DNA of 11,603 bases, taken from positions 1 through 11,603 of the forward strand of contig JAEYOV010000045.1 in NCBI GenBank assembly GCA_023411395.1. Direction: 5' to 3'. This DNA is from Bacillota bacterium (GTDB lineage Bacteria; Bacillota; Clostridia; Christensenellales; Aristaeellaceae). This document shows, piece by piece, positions 1 to 7,481 of the stretch. A model generated the notes under the pieces. The model had not been told where the DNA came from, did not search any database, and worked only from the letters and a program-made list of their open reading frames with translations. Made by a program: the position numbers and the translations under genes. Every line of letters starts with the position of its first letter. Position 1 is the first letter of the stretch.

Positions 1-9
1 TTTTAAACA

Positions 10-23
10 CCCCCCCCCCCCCC
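10..23. repeat. Homopolymer run of 14 C
   Basis: Fourteen consecutive C residues lie 48 bases beyond the stop codon of the cellobiose phosphorylase gene, reading as G14 on its coding strand. The rest of 1-71 holds no gene, and I see no convincing terminator hairpin in it. A tract this long slips easily in replication and sequencing, so its exact length is uncertain. Confidence 0.9.
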
Positions 24-71
24 ACCCCTCCGAGAAAACTTTATCTGGATAGGACCATTGGGGCACTGTTA

Positions 72-2507
72 TTATTCCACGATGGCTGTTATTCGGAATG
101 TTTTCCCGGCGTCCTTTGTTGCCATCAAGATATTACCCTCCACTTCCTGCCCATCGGTGGTCAGGCGTACGGACTTCTTCTCGCCGCCGCTTTGGTTGAC
201 CACATCAATCACATACGTGTTGCCGCGCCAACGCCTGGTCAGCGTCAGTTCCTTCAAATCCCCGGGCAGGCAGGGGTCTATTTTCAACCCGTCGTAGTCG
301 GGCTTCACACCCAATATGGCCTGGGAAACGGCATAGAAGCACCAGGCCGCCGTTCCGGTAAGCCAGCTGTTTTTCGCCTCGCCGGACCGGGGGGCATAAG
401 GCCCGGCAATCATCTGCGGATAGACGTAGGGCTCGGTGCGGTGGAGTGTCTGATCCTCGGTATAAGAGGGGCAGGTGAGGCGGTAGGTTTCAAACGCCCT
501 GTTGCCGTGGCCCAGCACCGTTTCGGCTATGGTGATCCAGGGGTTGTTGTGGCAGAAGATGCCGCCGTTTTCTTTGTATCCGGGGGGATAGGAACTGATC
601 TCCCCCAGCTCCGGATGATACACGGTATAAGGCGGTGTGTGCAGGGCGATGCCGTGGCGGTTTAACAGCTTTTCCCATACGGAGTCAAGTGCCGTTTGGG
701 CCAGCCCTTCCTTTACGCCGATGCCGCCCATCACACAAAAGCCCTGGGGCTCAATAAAAATCTGGCCTTCCGTACAGCTTGCGCTGCCCACCTTGCTGCC
801 GTAGGCGTCATAAGCCCGCAAAAACCATTTCCCATCCCAGCCATGCTTGAGTACGGCCTGCTCCATTTTCACCTTTTCGGCTCTGGCAAACTCAGCCTCT
901 TCCGCCCAGCCAAAGCGGCGGCAAAGTTCCCTGTAATCGTCAGCTACCGCCACAAACATGCCGGCGATGAAAACAGACTCCGCCACGCCGCTGTCGTAAT
1001 TTTGACAAGTCTGGAAGCTTTCCCCCGGCGTTTTGGAGAAGCAGTTCAAATTCAGGCAGTCGTTCCAGTCCGCCCGGCCGATCAGCGGCAGGCCGTGGGG
1101 GCCAAGGTGCGTGCTGGTATAGCGGAAGGACCGGCGCATATGCTCCATCAGTGTTTGTGCCTTGCTCCAATCGTTGTCAAAGGGCACCGTTTCATGCAGG
1201 ATGGAAAAGTCCCCCGTCTCCTTGATGTAGGCGGCCACGCCGAAAATGAGCCACAGCGGGTCATCGTTGAAGCCGCTGCCTACGTCCATATTCCCCCGCT
1301 TGGTCAGCGGCTGGTACTGGTGGTAGGCGCTGCCGTCCTCAAACTGGGTGGAGGCGATGTCGATGATCCGCTCCCTGGCCCGGGCGGGGATCAGGTGGAC
1401 AAAGCCCAACAGATCCTGGGTGGAATCGCGGAAGCCCATGCCGCGGCCAATGCCCGACTCAAAGTAGGAAGCGGAACGGGACATGTTGAAGGTGACCATG
1501 CATTGGTATTGGTTCCAGATGTTCACCATGCGGTCCAGCTTGTCATCTGCGCTCTGCACCTGATAGTTGGACAACAGCTCCTCCCAGTAGGCTTTCAGCT
1601 CATAAAGCGCCGCTTCAAACTGCGCATCGGTTGCAAAGGCTTCCAGCAGCCTTTTGGCCGGAGCCTTGTTGATGACGCCGGGGGATTCAAACTTTTCTTC
1701 CTCCGGGTTTTCACAGTAGCCCAGCACGAACACGAAGGAAACGGATTCGCCCGGCTTCAAAACACGGCGCAGGCAGTGCGAGCCAATGGGCGCCCAGCCG
1801 CTGGCGACGCTTAAGCGGGGGGTATCTTCCATCACCGCCTGGGGTGCCTCAAGACCGCTATACAGGCCCGCGAAGGATTCCCGGTCTGTGTCAAAGCCGT
1901 CCGCCTGGGCGTTTACCGCGTATACGGCGTAATGATTGCGCCGCTCCCTGTATTCTGTTTTATGGTACAGGGCGCTGTCGTGAACCTCCACTTCCCCGGT
2001 TGAGAAATTACGCTGGAAGTTGGTATTGTCGTCCATGGCGTTCCACAGGCAGAACTCCACAAAGCTAAACAGGCTGACGCGCTTTTCTTCAGCAGTCGTA
2101 TTGGTCAGTACGATTTGCGCCACCTCGGCGGTGCGGCCCCTGGGCACCAGCACCGTCTGCTTTGCCTTCAGGCCATTTTTCTCCGAAGAAATGACGGTAT
2201 ATCCCAATCCGTGCCGGCATTCATACCGGTCCAAAGCCGTTTTCACCGGCATCCAGCCGGGATTCCACACGGTTTCTCCATCCTTGATATAGAAATAATG
2301 GCCGCCCGCGTCGGTGGGGATGTTGTTGTAGCGGTAGCGTGTCAGGCGCAAAAGCCTGGCATCCTTACAAAAGCTGTAGCCGCCCCCGGTGTTGGACAGC
2401 AGGGAGAAAAAATCCTCGCTGCCCAGATAGTTGATCCAGGGGTAAGGCGTATCAGGCCTGGTGATTACATATTCCTTTTTCCCATCATCAAAAAACCCGT
2501 ACGTCAT
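72..2507 (-). CDS. Cellobiose phosphorylase (glycoside hydrolase family 94)
   Basis: This enzyme splits cellobiose with inorganic phosphate into alpha-glucose 1-phosphate and glucose in the cytoplasm, saving one ATP in sugar activation. The 811-residue protein matches clostridial cellobiose phosphorylases in length and sequence along its whole span. It has the N-terminal beta-sandwich with YVITRPDTPYPWINYLG (residues 13-29), then FSTGEVEV (168-175), YHKTEYRERRNH (181-192) and the (alpha/alpha)6 barrel. The barrel holds GIGRGMGFRDS (352-362) and GRADWNDCLN (477-486), where D483 is the expected general acid. FCHNNPW (651-657) and SWLTGTAAW (714-722) are the expected phosphate-site segments. There is no signal peptide. 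The frame stays open 49 codons upstream, but ATG 2507 has GGAGG ten bases upstream, as families of this length predict. The gene ends in tandem TAA stops and is divergent from the M28 peptidase gene. Another disaccharide substrate within GH94 is possible but less likely. Confidence 0.95.
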   Translation of the reverse strand: MTYGFFDDGKKEYVITRPDTPYPWINYLGSEDFFSLLSNTGGGYSFCKDARLLRLTRYRYNNIPTDAGGHYFYIKDGETVWNPGWMPVKTALDRYECRHGLGYTVISSEKNGLKAKQTVLVPRGRTAEVAQIVLTNTTAEEKRVSLFSFVEFCLWNAMDDNTNFQRNFSTGEVEVHDSALYHKTEYRERRNHYAVYAVNAQADGFDTDRESFAGLYSGLEAPQAVMEDTPRLSVASGWAPIGSHCLRRVLKPGESVSFVFVLGYCENPEEEKFESPGVINKAPAKRLLEAFATDAQFEAALYELKAYWEELLSNYQVQSADDKLDRMVNIWNQYQCMVTFNMSRSASYFESGIGRGMGFRDSTQDLLGFVHLIPARARERIIDIASTQFEDGSAYHQYQPLTKRGNMDVGSGFNDDPLWLIFGVAAYIKETGDFSILHETVPFDNDWSKAQTLMEHMRRSFRYTSTHLGPHGLPLIGRADWNDCLNLNCFSKTPGESFQTCQNYDSGVAESVFIAGMFVAVADDYRELCRRFGWAEEAEFARAEKVKMEQAVLKHGWDGKWFLRAYDAYGSKVGSASCTEGQIFIEPQGFCVMGGIGVKEGLAQTALDSVWEKLLNRHGIALHTPPYTVYHPELGEISSYPPGYKENGGIFCHNNPWITIAETVLGHGNRAFETYRLTCPSYTEDQTLHRTEPYVYPQMIAGPYAPRSGEAKNSWLTGTAAWCFYAVSQAILGVKPDYDGLKIDPCLPGDLKELTLTRRWRGNTYVIDVVNQSGGEKKSVRLTTDGQEVEGNILMATKDAGKTFRITAIVE

Positions 2508-2517
2508 TGAAGAACGG

Positions 2518-2522
2518 CCTCC
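2518..2522 (-). promoter_or_regulatory. Ribosome binding site fixing the GH94 start
   Basis: GGAGG on the minus strand lies ten bases before ATG 2507. It supports this start over the upstream in-frame ATG at 2654, which would add 49 residues unlike any GH94 N-terminus. Confidence 0.85.
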
Positions 2523-2535
2523 AATTTCATGGAAT

Positions 2536-2551
2536 TCGAAAACGATTTCGA
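2536..2551. promoter_or_regulatory. CcpA/LacI-type operator candidate in the GH94 leader
   Basis: A perfect inverted repeat, TCGAAA-ACGA-TTTCGA, lies between the predicted GH94 transcription start and its start codon. The inner 14 bases, CGAAAACGATTTCG (2537-2550), differ from the Gram-positive catabolite-responsive element consensus TGWAANCGNTNWCA only at the first and last positions. The central CG is typical of LacI-family operators. A site just downstream of the start would fit roadblock repression by CcpA or by a cellobiose-responsive LacI-family regulator. No regulator gene is in the window. Confidence 0.5.
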
Positions 2552-2582
2552 CCAAGTGTATAAACCACCGTTTCCTGACAGC

Positions 2583-2611
2583 ATCATACCGCGAAAATGA
2601 CCGAAAAACAA
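2583..2611 (-). promoter_or_regulatory. Putative promoter of the GH94 gene
   Basis: On the minus strand TTGTTT (2606-2611) and TATGAT (2583-2588) are 17 bases apart. This predicts a start near 2576 and a leader of about 70 bases. The -35 is weak (TTG only), which would suit a regulated gene. Confidence 0.5.
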
Positions 2612-2612
2612 G

Positions 2613-2622
2613 TGTGTACACA
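2613..2622. promoter_or_regulatory. 10-bp palindrome next to the GH94 -35 box
   Basis: TGTGTACACA is a perfect palindrome one base upstream of the putative GH94 -35 box. It could bind a dimeric regulator. The rest of the divergent region, roughly 2623-2760, shows nothing I can name. Confidence 0.25.
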
Positions 2623-2763
2623 AAGAAAAATTTAAGAAAAGTGAATGTTGTCACAAGAAGCCTTGCCGCGCCTCACAACCGGGCGTCACCGAAGAGCCAT
2701 GCCCCCTATAAGCAAAAAACGATTTAGCTGATTCTTTAAACAAATGTATCCCCCATCATGAAA

Positions 2764-2792
2764 TTGATAAACGGCCTTGTGTATGCTATACT
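2764..2792 (+). promoter_or_regulatory. Promoter of the M28 peptidase gene
   Basis: TTGATA (2764-2769) and TATACT (2787-2792) are 17 bases apart, each matching the consensus at five of six positions. TGC directly before the -10 box adds an extended -10 element. The start should be near 2799, giving a leader of about 67 bases. This looks like a strong housekeeping promoter. Confidence 0.8.
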
Positions 2793-2865
2793 TTGATACG
2801 GGTTCCAAGGCAGAAAACACCATTTCCCCAATATGATACACAAGCATTTGGAAAGGAGCCTTACC

Positions 2866-4509
2866 ATGAAGCCTGTCAAATCTTTGGCGGCCATTTTGGC
2901 GGTCCTTGTTGCCGCGGCAATGGGCCTGAGTGTTTTGCTGACTTCTCCCGCGCCTGACGGGGATGTGCAGGCCACGGAATTCAGCGCTCTGCGGGCTGCA
3001 AAAGACCTGCAAGTGATATCCAGGGAAGTCCACACCAATACCGACACAGATGCCATCGCCGCCGTTCGGGAATACCTGATGGGAGCCCTGGAAGAAATCG
3101 GCCTGGAAGTGGAGACCCGCACCTATGAAAAGGACTATGTGAATTCCAGGCACGGCGGTCACGTCACCGCGGTGGACGTTTGCGGTACGCTGCGCGGCGC
3201 AAGCGAAAGGTCGATCCTGCTTGTAGCGCATTACGACTCCAACCCGGGCCTTGGCATGGGTGAAGCCCCCGGCTCCCACGGCGCTTCCGACGACGGCTAC
3301 GGTGTATCCGTCATCCTGGAAACGCTGCGGTGCGTCGCTTCCCGGGGCAATTTGCAAAACACCATCCGGGTGGTGTTCACCGATGCCGAGGAAACCACCA
3401 TGCTAGGCTCGGAAGGCATCGCCCAGGATGCTGTCTACAACGCGGCAGCCTCCGACGCCGTGTTCAATATGGAGGCCCGTGGCTTAGCCGGCCCGTCCAT
3501 CCTGTTTGAAACCAGTGTGAACAACGAAGCGCTGATCCGCTTTTACGCCGCCAATAACCCACACCCCGCCTCCTGGTCCCTGGCGACGGACGTATACCGG
3601 GTCATGCCCAACTATACGGACTTTACGGCCTTCATCGAGCAGGGCATGCGCGGCCTGAATTTTTCCAACCTGTACAAGATCGAGGATAACCATACGCCAC
3701 GTGATGTCTACGAAAACATCAGCCTGTCGGCCATACAGGATTACGGGGAGCAGGTGCTGCCACTGGTGGCGGCCTTTGCCCAGGGGAGGGCGCCGGATAC
3801 GTTTGAAGCTTCGCAGGATATGGCCTGGTTCACGCTGGCAAGAGGCGTACTCGTTTCCTTCCCCGCCTGGATGAACTGGGTGTTTCTGGCGCTTGCCGTG
3901 CTGGCGCTTCTGGGTTATGTATTCGTTGCAAAGAAGTGCGGAAAGCTGAAGCTTCGCCATCTCTTCCGGGCATTTGCCTATCTTTTTATGGCAATTGCCA
4001 TCGCCGCCGTGGGAACGGGGATCGCTTGGCTGTTGGCGCAGCTTTTCGGCCTGCCTTACAACCTGATGAACCTGGTAGGCGTGCCGGGCTATGCGTGGAT
4101 CACCTCCGCCCTGGTTGCCGTGGCCTATGTCCTTTTGACGCTGTATATGCGCGGAAGAATAAAAAAAGGCCGGACATATGAGGAAATGACCGCTCCCGCC
4201 ATCCTGCTTTCCGTGGCGCTGGCCGCCATTTTCACCGTCTTTTTGCCCGGCGGAGCCTTCCTGTTCAGCTTTGGGGCCATCTTCGCTTCCATACTTGGCA
4301 TCATCGCTTTGCGCCATCCTGTATTCGGCCTGTTCTCCGGCTTCCTTTCCGTATGGATCACAGCGCCGGTGGCGGCGCTGCTGCTCATTGCCCTCACGCC
4401 GGGCGCCCTGGGGGTTGTACTGATGTTTGCCTCCTTCCCGCTGTTCATCGCGGCGCCATCGCTGGCGGCGGCGCTGGCTGAAAGAAGGGTAAAGGCGGCG
4501 GAAGTGTAA
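2866..4509 (+). CDS. Membrane-anchored M28-family zinc metallopeptidase
   Basis: This is a predicted aminopeptidase-type enzyme with two zinc ions and an outward-facing catalytic domain. A hydrophobic segment (residues 7-26) serves as signal anchor. The M28 domain (about 45-305) carries the full expected set: H122 in VAHYDS, D142 in GASDDGYG, E175/E176 in FTDAEE (base and ligand), E203 in NMEARG and H276 in DNHTPRD. From about residue 335 the remaining 210 residues are mostly hydrophobic, forming some six or seven membrane helices, an arrangement reminiscent of eukaryotic ERMP1-type M28 proteins. ATG 2866 is preferred over an in-frame ATG at 2833 because AAAGGAG (2852-2858) sits seven bases before it and the signal anchor then starts directly. 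The gene is transcribed alone, divergent from the GH94 gene. All catalytic residues are present; the natural substrate is unknown. Confidence 0.9.
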   Translation: MKPVKSLAAILAVLVAAAMGLSVLLTSPAPDGDVQATEFSALRAAKDLQVISREVHTNTDTDAIAAVREYLMGALEEIGLEVETRTYEKDYVNSRHGGHVTAVDVCGTLRGASERSILLVAHYDSNPGLGMGEAPGSHGASDDGYGVSVILETLRCVASRGNLQNTIRVVFTDAEETTMLGSEGIAQDAVYNAAASDAVFNMEARGLAGPSILFETSVNNEALIRFYAANNPHPASWSLATDVYRVMPNYTDFTAFIEQGMRGLNFSNLYKIEDNHTPRDVYENISLSAIQDYGEQVLPLVAAFAQGRAPDTFEASQDMAWFTLARGVLVSFPAWMNWVFLALAVLALLGYVFVAKKCGKLKLRHLFRAFAYLFMAIAIAAVGTGIAWLLAQLFGLPYNLMNLVGVPGYAWITSALVAVAYVLLTLYMRGRIKKGRTYEEMTAPAILLSVALAAIFTVFLPGGAFLFSFGAIFASILGIIALRHPVFGLFSGFLSVWITAPVAALLLIALTPGALGVVLMFASFPLFIAAPSLAAALAERRVKAAEV

Positions 4510-4517
4510 GTCTACTT

Positions 4518-4566
4518 AACAAGAATATAGCGGCGCCGGAAAAATATCCGGCGCCGCTTGCTTGTT
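4518..4566. terminator. Bidirectional intrinsic terminator
   Basis: A perfect 12-bp GC-rich stem (4529-4540 with 4547-4558) encloses the six-base loop AAAATA. Outer arms AACAAG (4518-4523) and CTTGTT (4561-4566) can pair and lengthen it. It sits between the stop of the M28 gene and the stop of the minus-strand ABC gene, so it probably ends both convergent transcripts. Flanking T-rich stretches are modest on both strands. Confidence 0.85.
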
Positions 4567-4570
4567 CCCC

Positions 4571-6733
4571 TTATCCCGCAATCCCTACAGTCGCAGTCTG
4601 TTCATCCTTGGTCAGCTTGCTGGTCTGCCGCTGGGCCATGACCAGCTTGTAATAGATGCCCTTTTGCTTGAGCAGTTCCACATGGGTGCCCGCCTCGGCC
4701 ACCTTGCCCTTATCCAATACGATCAGGCGGTCGGCGCTGCGCAGGGTGGAAAGCCTGTGGGCGATGGCCACGGTGGTGCGGCCCTTGGTAAGGTTGTTGA
4801 GGCTCTCCTGGATGGCGGATTCCGTTTCCACGTCCAGGGAACTGGTGGCCTCGTCCAGGATCAGCACGTCCGGGTTTTTGATGATGGCCCGGGCGATGGA
4901 CAGCCTTTGCCGCTCGCCGCCGGAGATGGTGTGACCGCCCTCACCAAGCAGGGTGTTGTATCCGTCGGCGGTCTGCATGATGAATTCGTGGGCGTTGGCG
5001 GCCTTGCAGGCGGCGATGACCTCCTCCGGCGTGGCGTCTTGCTTGCCGTAGGCCACGTTGTCGTAGATGGTGCCGGCAAACAGGAAGGAATCCTGGAATA
5101 CCACGCCGATGTTTTCATGCAGGTGCCTGGGGGACATATCCCGCAAATCGGTATTGTTGATGGTGATCTTGCCGGTGTTGGGGTCATACAGGCGCATGAT
5201 CATGTTGATGAGGGTGGACTTGCCCACGCCGGAGCGGCCCACGATGCCCACCATTTCGCCGGGATTGATGGAGACGTTGATGTCCTTGAGCACCGGCTCG
5301 TAGGATTTGTAGCCGAAGGTCACGCCGTCAAAGGCTACGGCACCGGAGATGGGTACGTTTTTGGCATCCTCCTTCTCGGCGATATCCGGCTCTTCATCCA
5401 GGATCTCAAACACCTTCACCAGGGAGGTCATGGCATCTGCCAGCCAGCGCGGGAAGGATACCAGCCAGCGCAGCGGCGCGTAAATATAGGTGATGTACAT
5501 CACGAACAAGGTCAGCGTACCCAAGGTCATGGTGCCGTTCAGTACCCCCTGGCCGCCAAAGTACAATACCAGGAATTCGCCGATGCCGGTGAAGAAGGTG
5601 ATACTTGGGAACAAAAGGGACCACATGCATTCGTTGTCGGATGATACCTGCGCCAGCTCCCGGGTAGCCTTGGAGAACTTTGCGATTTCAATATCTTCGT
5701 TGCCAAAAGCTTTTACGGTACGGATGCCCCGGATGATATCGTGGAGGATAGACTGGCATCTGGAGCTTTTGCGCCACTGCCGCTCATAACGGATACGGAT
5801 AAACTTCCAGAATCTGGACAGAACAGCCATCACGATGGGCACCGGCAGAAACACCAGCAGGGCGAACTTCGCATCGGTAAAAAGCAGAATGGCCATGACC
5901 ACCAGGAACATGACACTCTGCTCCACTGCCCAGCGGCCGCCATCGGTCATAAACTCCCTGATGGTGGTCGTGTCTTCCATGATCCGGCGGATGAGATCGC
6001 CGGGGGTCCGCTTCGCCAGGGAGGTCATGGAGATTTTTTGCACCTTGTCATACGTTTTCGTACGCATATCATTGGCAAAAGTCACGGTTGCGCGGTTATA
6101 AACCCTGGCGCTGAGGATGAAAACCACTTCTCCCAGCGATCTGACCAACAGCATGCTTAAGCCAATCACAAGAATCTGTGAAAAGGTTCCTTTCAGCGGC
6201 TGCAGATAATTGTCGATGAGATACTTATTGAACAAAGGCATCAGCAGGTACAGCACGGAAGACACCGTCATGAATGCCTGGGAGGACAACATCTTCTTGA
6301 TGTGGGGCTTCATCAGCTTCACGGTCCGCTTCAAAAGCCCGCGCTTGTTGTAGCAGAACAGGCACACCTTCATGCCTTCCATCAAAGGCCGGCCGCAGGT
6401 CTCACAGACATGGACTTCCTTTTCATCGGGTATGAGGGCGATCTTTGTCTGCACATAGTAGTTGACTACCTTGCAGAATTCCCCTGCTTCCCGGAGCCCC
6501 GACATGGAAAAGCGGCAGAGCACCTTTTCGCTGTCGTCCGCCATGGTCACAAACAGCTGGCCGCAGCCAACCCCGGCAATGACGGCGGCTTCCTTTACCT
6601 CCGCGGCGGAAAGCTCGCCCGTTTTGCTTCCCTGCCACCAAAGGGATATATTCCCCTGCTCATTAAATTGGAGCTCCCCTGAGCCCGGTTTCATATCAAG
6701 CCCCAAATCATAGGGAAAGACATAGGTTTTCAA
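4571..6733 (-). CDS. ABC exporter half-transporter with N-terminal zinc ribbon (second ABC gene of operon)
   Basis: This is a fused membrane and ATPase half of an ABC exporter, 720 residues from the chosen start. Residues 1-109 form an extra beta-rich domain ending in a helix. A CxxC-x10-CxxC motif (C110, C113, C124, C127) follows, then six predicted membrane helices (about 150-435). The nucleotide-binding domain is complete: Walker A GRSGVGKST (499-507), Q-loop Q547, signature ISGGE (603-607), Walker B VLILDEA (623-629) with catalytic E628, and H-loop H659. The reading frame opens at TTG 6757, but AGGAG (6742-6746) lies eight bases before TTG 6733, so I start there; both candidate starts are TTG. 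The gene is last in the operon, 68 bases after the DUF1854 gene, and probably pairs with the product of 7482-9743 as a heterodimer. Ordinary exporters of this class are about 580-600 residues, so the N-terminal addition is distinctive. The substrate is unknown. Confidence 0.92.
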   Translation of the reverse strand: MKTYVFPYDLGLDMKPGSGELQFNEQGNISLWWQGSKTGELSAAEVKEAAVIAGVGCGQLFVTMADDSEKVLCRFSMSGLREAGEFCKVVNYYVQTKIALIPDEKEVHVCETCGRPLMEGMKVCLFCYNKRGLLKRTVKLMKPHIKKMLSSQAFMTVSSVLYLLMPLFNKYLIDNYLQPLKGTFSQILVIGLSMLLVRSLGEVVFILSARVYNRATVTFANDMRTKTYDKVQKISMTSLAKRTPGDLIRRIMEDTTTIREFMTDGGRWAVEQSVMFLVVMAILLFTDAKFALLVFLPVPIVMAVLSRFWKFIRIRYERQWRKSSRCQSILHDIIRGIRTVKAFGNEDIEIAKFSKATRELAQVSSDNECMWSLLFPSITFFTGIGEFLVLYFGGQGVLNGTMTLGTLTLFVMYITYIYAPLRWLVSFPRWLADAMTSLVKVFEILDEEPDIAEKEDAKNVPISGAVAFDGVTFGYKSYEPVLKDINVSINPGEMVGIVGRSGVGKSTLINMIMRLYDPNTGKITINNTDLRDMSPRHLHENIGVVFQDSFLFAGTIYDNVAYGKQDATPEEVIAACKAANAHEFIMQTADGYNTLLGEGGHTISGGERQRLSIARAIIKNPDVLILDEATSSLDVETESAIQESLNNLTKGRTTVAIAHRLSTLRSADRLIVLDKGKVAEAGTHVELLKQKGIYYKLVMAQRQTSKLTKDEQTATVGIAG

Positions 6734-6741
6734 ACAATCAA

Positions 6742-6746
6742 CTCCT
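6742..6746 (-). promoter_or_regulatory. Ribosome binding site choosing a TTG start
   Basis: AGGAG on the minus strand lies eight bases before TTG 6733. It lies inside the coding stretch of the longer reading from TTG 6757, so the shorter start is favoured. Confidence 0.7.
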
Positions 6747-6801
6747 AACCAGGTCAAAAAGCGGTAAGGTCCGCAGCTTCCTTCAGGGGCATGGCCATCG
6801 T

Positions 6802-7347
6802 TTAGAACAAGTAAGGCTCCAGCCTTTTCAGGCTCTTTTTGTCCAAACCCTCCAGGGAGGGGATGATATACCGGTTGCCGTCCACATCGAATATGATCAG
6901 CTTATCATTGCCCAGCATGCGGATGTTTCTGTTCACATCCTTGATGGCGCAGGTTTTCTCCGTTTTGCCCTCCTTGCCGCCGATGACCATCTCCATGTAC
7001 ACGTAGCCCAGCTTATCCTTGATGGATCTGATTTCGAAGATATCGGGACAGTAATACCTGCGGTCCAGTTCCTCCAGCACAAGCTGCAGTTGCTCCCCCT
7101 TAAGATCCGCAAGGCTGTGGATGATGCCGACCTCCTTGTTTTCGGAGTCGGCCACGGAGATATAGCTGCTGGGGTCACGAAGGGGCAGCGCCCGCCTAAG
7201 GCTTACGCGCTTATACTCTTTTTCCTTGTAGACAAGCCCGGTGAACCCGCCTGGGGTTTTGAAAAACTTCGCCTGGTTAAGGTCCAGAAACCCGATATCG
7301 ATGGCGTCGGCCAGGGTGGCCATATTGCTTGTTGTGATCGCTTCCAT
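6802..7347 (-). CDS. DUF1854 domain protein, partner of the ABC exporter
   Basis: This 181-residue soluble protein has no signal peptide or membrane segment and appears cytoplasmic. It fits the DUF1854 family: a central RRALPLRDP (51-59) followed by ISVAD (63-67), then LDRRYYCP (94-101), and a C-terminal IIFDVDGNRY (151-160) leading into LDKKSL (168-173). DUF1854 proteins have no assigned biochemical role. From memory, related genes sit beside ABC transporters, including in cyanophycin-metabolism clusters of proteobacteria, where they are named only by that association. Here the gene lies between two ABC half-transporters, so an accessory or regulatory subunit of that exporter is the simplest inference. 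ATG 7347 is supported by GGAGG (7357-7361) nine bases upstream. Confidence 0.85.
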   Translation of the reverse strand: MEAITTSNMATLADAIDIGFLDLNQAKFFKTPGGFTGLVYKEKEYKRVSLRRALPLRDPSSYISVADSENKEVGIIHSLADLKGEQLQLVLEELDRRYYCPDIFEIRSIKDKLGYVYMEMVIGGKEGKTEKTCAIKDVNRNIRMLGNDKLIIFDVDGNRYIIPSLEGLDKKSLKRLEPYLF

Positions 7348-7399
7348 ACGAAATTTCCTCCATAATCACATCTTGTTCGGGCTATTGCATGCACACAGC

Positions 7400-7428
7400 T
7401 TCTTCGGGGCTTCGCCCCTCAGAATGAC
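7400..7428. repeat. Imperfect palindrome resembling a dispersed intergenic repeat
   Basis: GGGGC (7406-7410) and GCCCC (7414-7418) pair around TTC. After a 2x2 mismatch, TTCT (7400-7403) pairs with AGAA (7421-7424). On the minus strand it reads GTCATTCTGAGGGGCGAAGC, then CCCGAAGAA. From memory, very similar GTCATTCTGAG...CGAAGAA units recur in intergenic regions of many bacteria. Only one copy is seen in this window, so the repeat status is unproven here. Confidence 0.5.
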
Positions 7429-7433
7429 AGCAT

Positions 7434-7479
7434 TTTGGGCTTTGCCAATATTCTGAAGAAAATGATTACATCATTTTCT
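7434..7479 (-). other. Intercistronic stem-loops after the first ABC gene
   Basis: Directly after the first ABC gene's stop, AGAAAATGA (7457-7465) and TCATTTTCT (7471-7479) form a perfect 9-bp stem with a five-base loop. A bulged hairpin (TTGGGC with GCCAA, about 7435-7449) follows on the minus strand. The stem is AU-rich and has no clean U-tract after it, so it looks more like an RNA processing or stability element than a terminator. Confidence 0.5.
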
Positions 7480-7481
7480 CG

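Noticed and set aside
696..1814. Long plus-strand ORF (372 codons) opposite the phosphorylase
   Set aside because: It is an antisense shadow of a GC-rich gene, with a low-complexity composition and no start signals. The GH94 assignment on the other strand is unambiguous.
2508..2654. 49-codon N-terminal extension of the phosphorylase
   Set aside because: It overlaps the predicted promoter and palindromes, does not resemble the GH94 N-terminus, and a strong ribosome binding site supports ATG 2507.
4562..5644. Long plus-strand ORF (360 codons) opposite the second ABC gene
   Set aside because: It is an antisense shadow rich in Gly, His and Val, with no ribosome binding site, opposite a complete ATPase domain.
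6756..6774. Small hairpin GCGG-ACCTTA-CCGC followed by T5 before the second ABC gene (minus strand)
   Set aside because: The stem is only four base pairs, too weak to call a terminator, and termination here would cut off the operon's last gene. Partial attenuation cannot be excluded.
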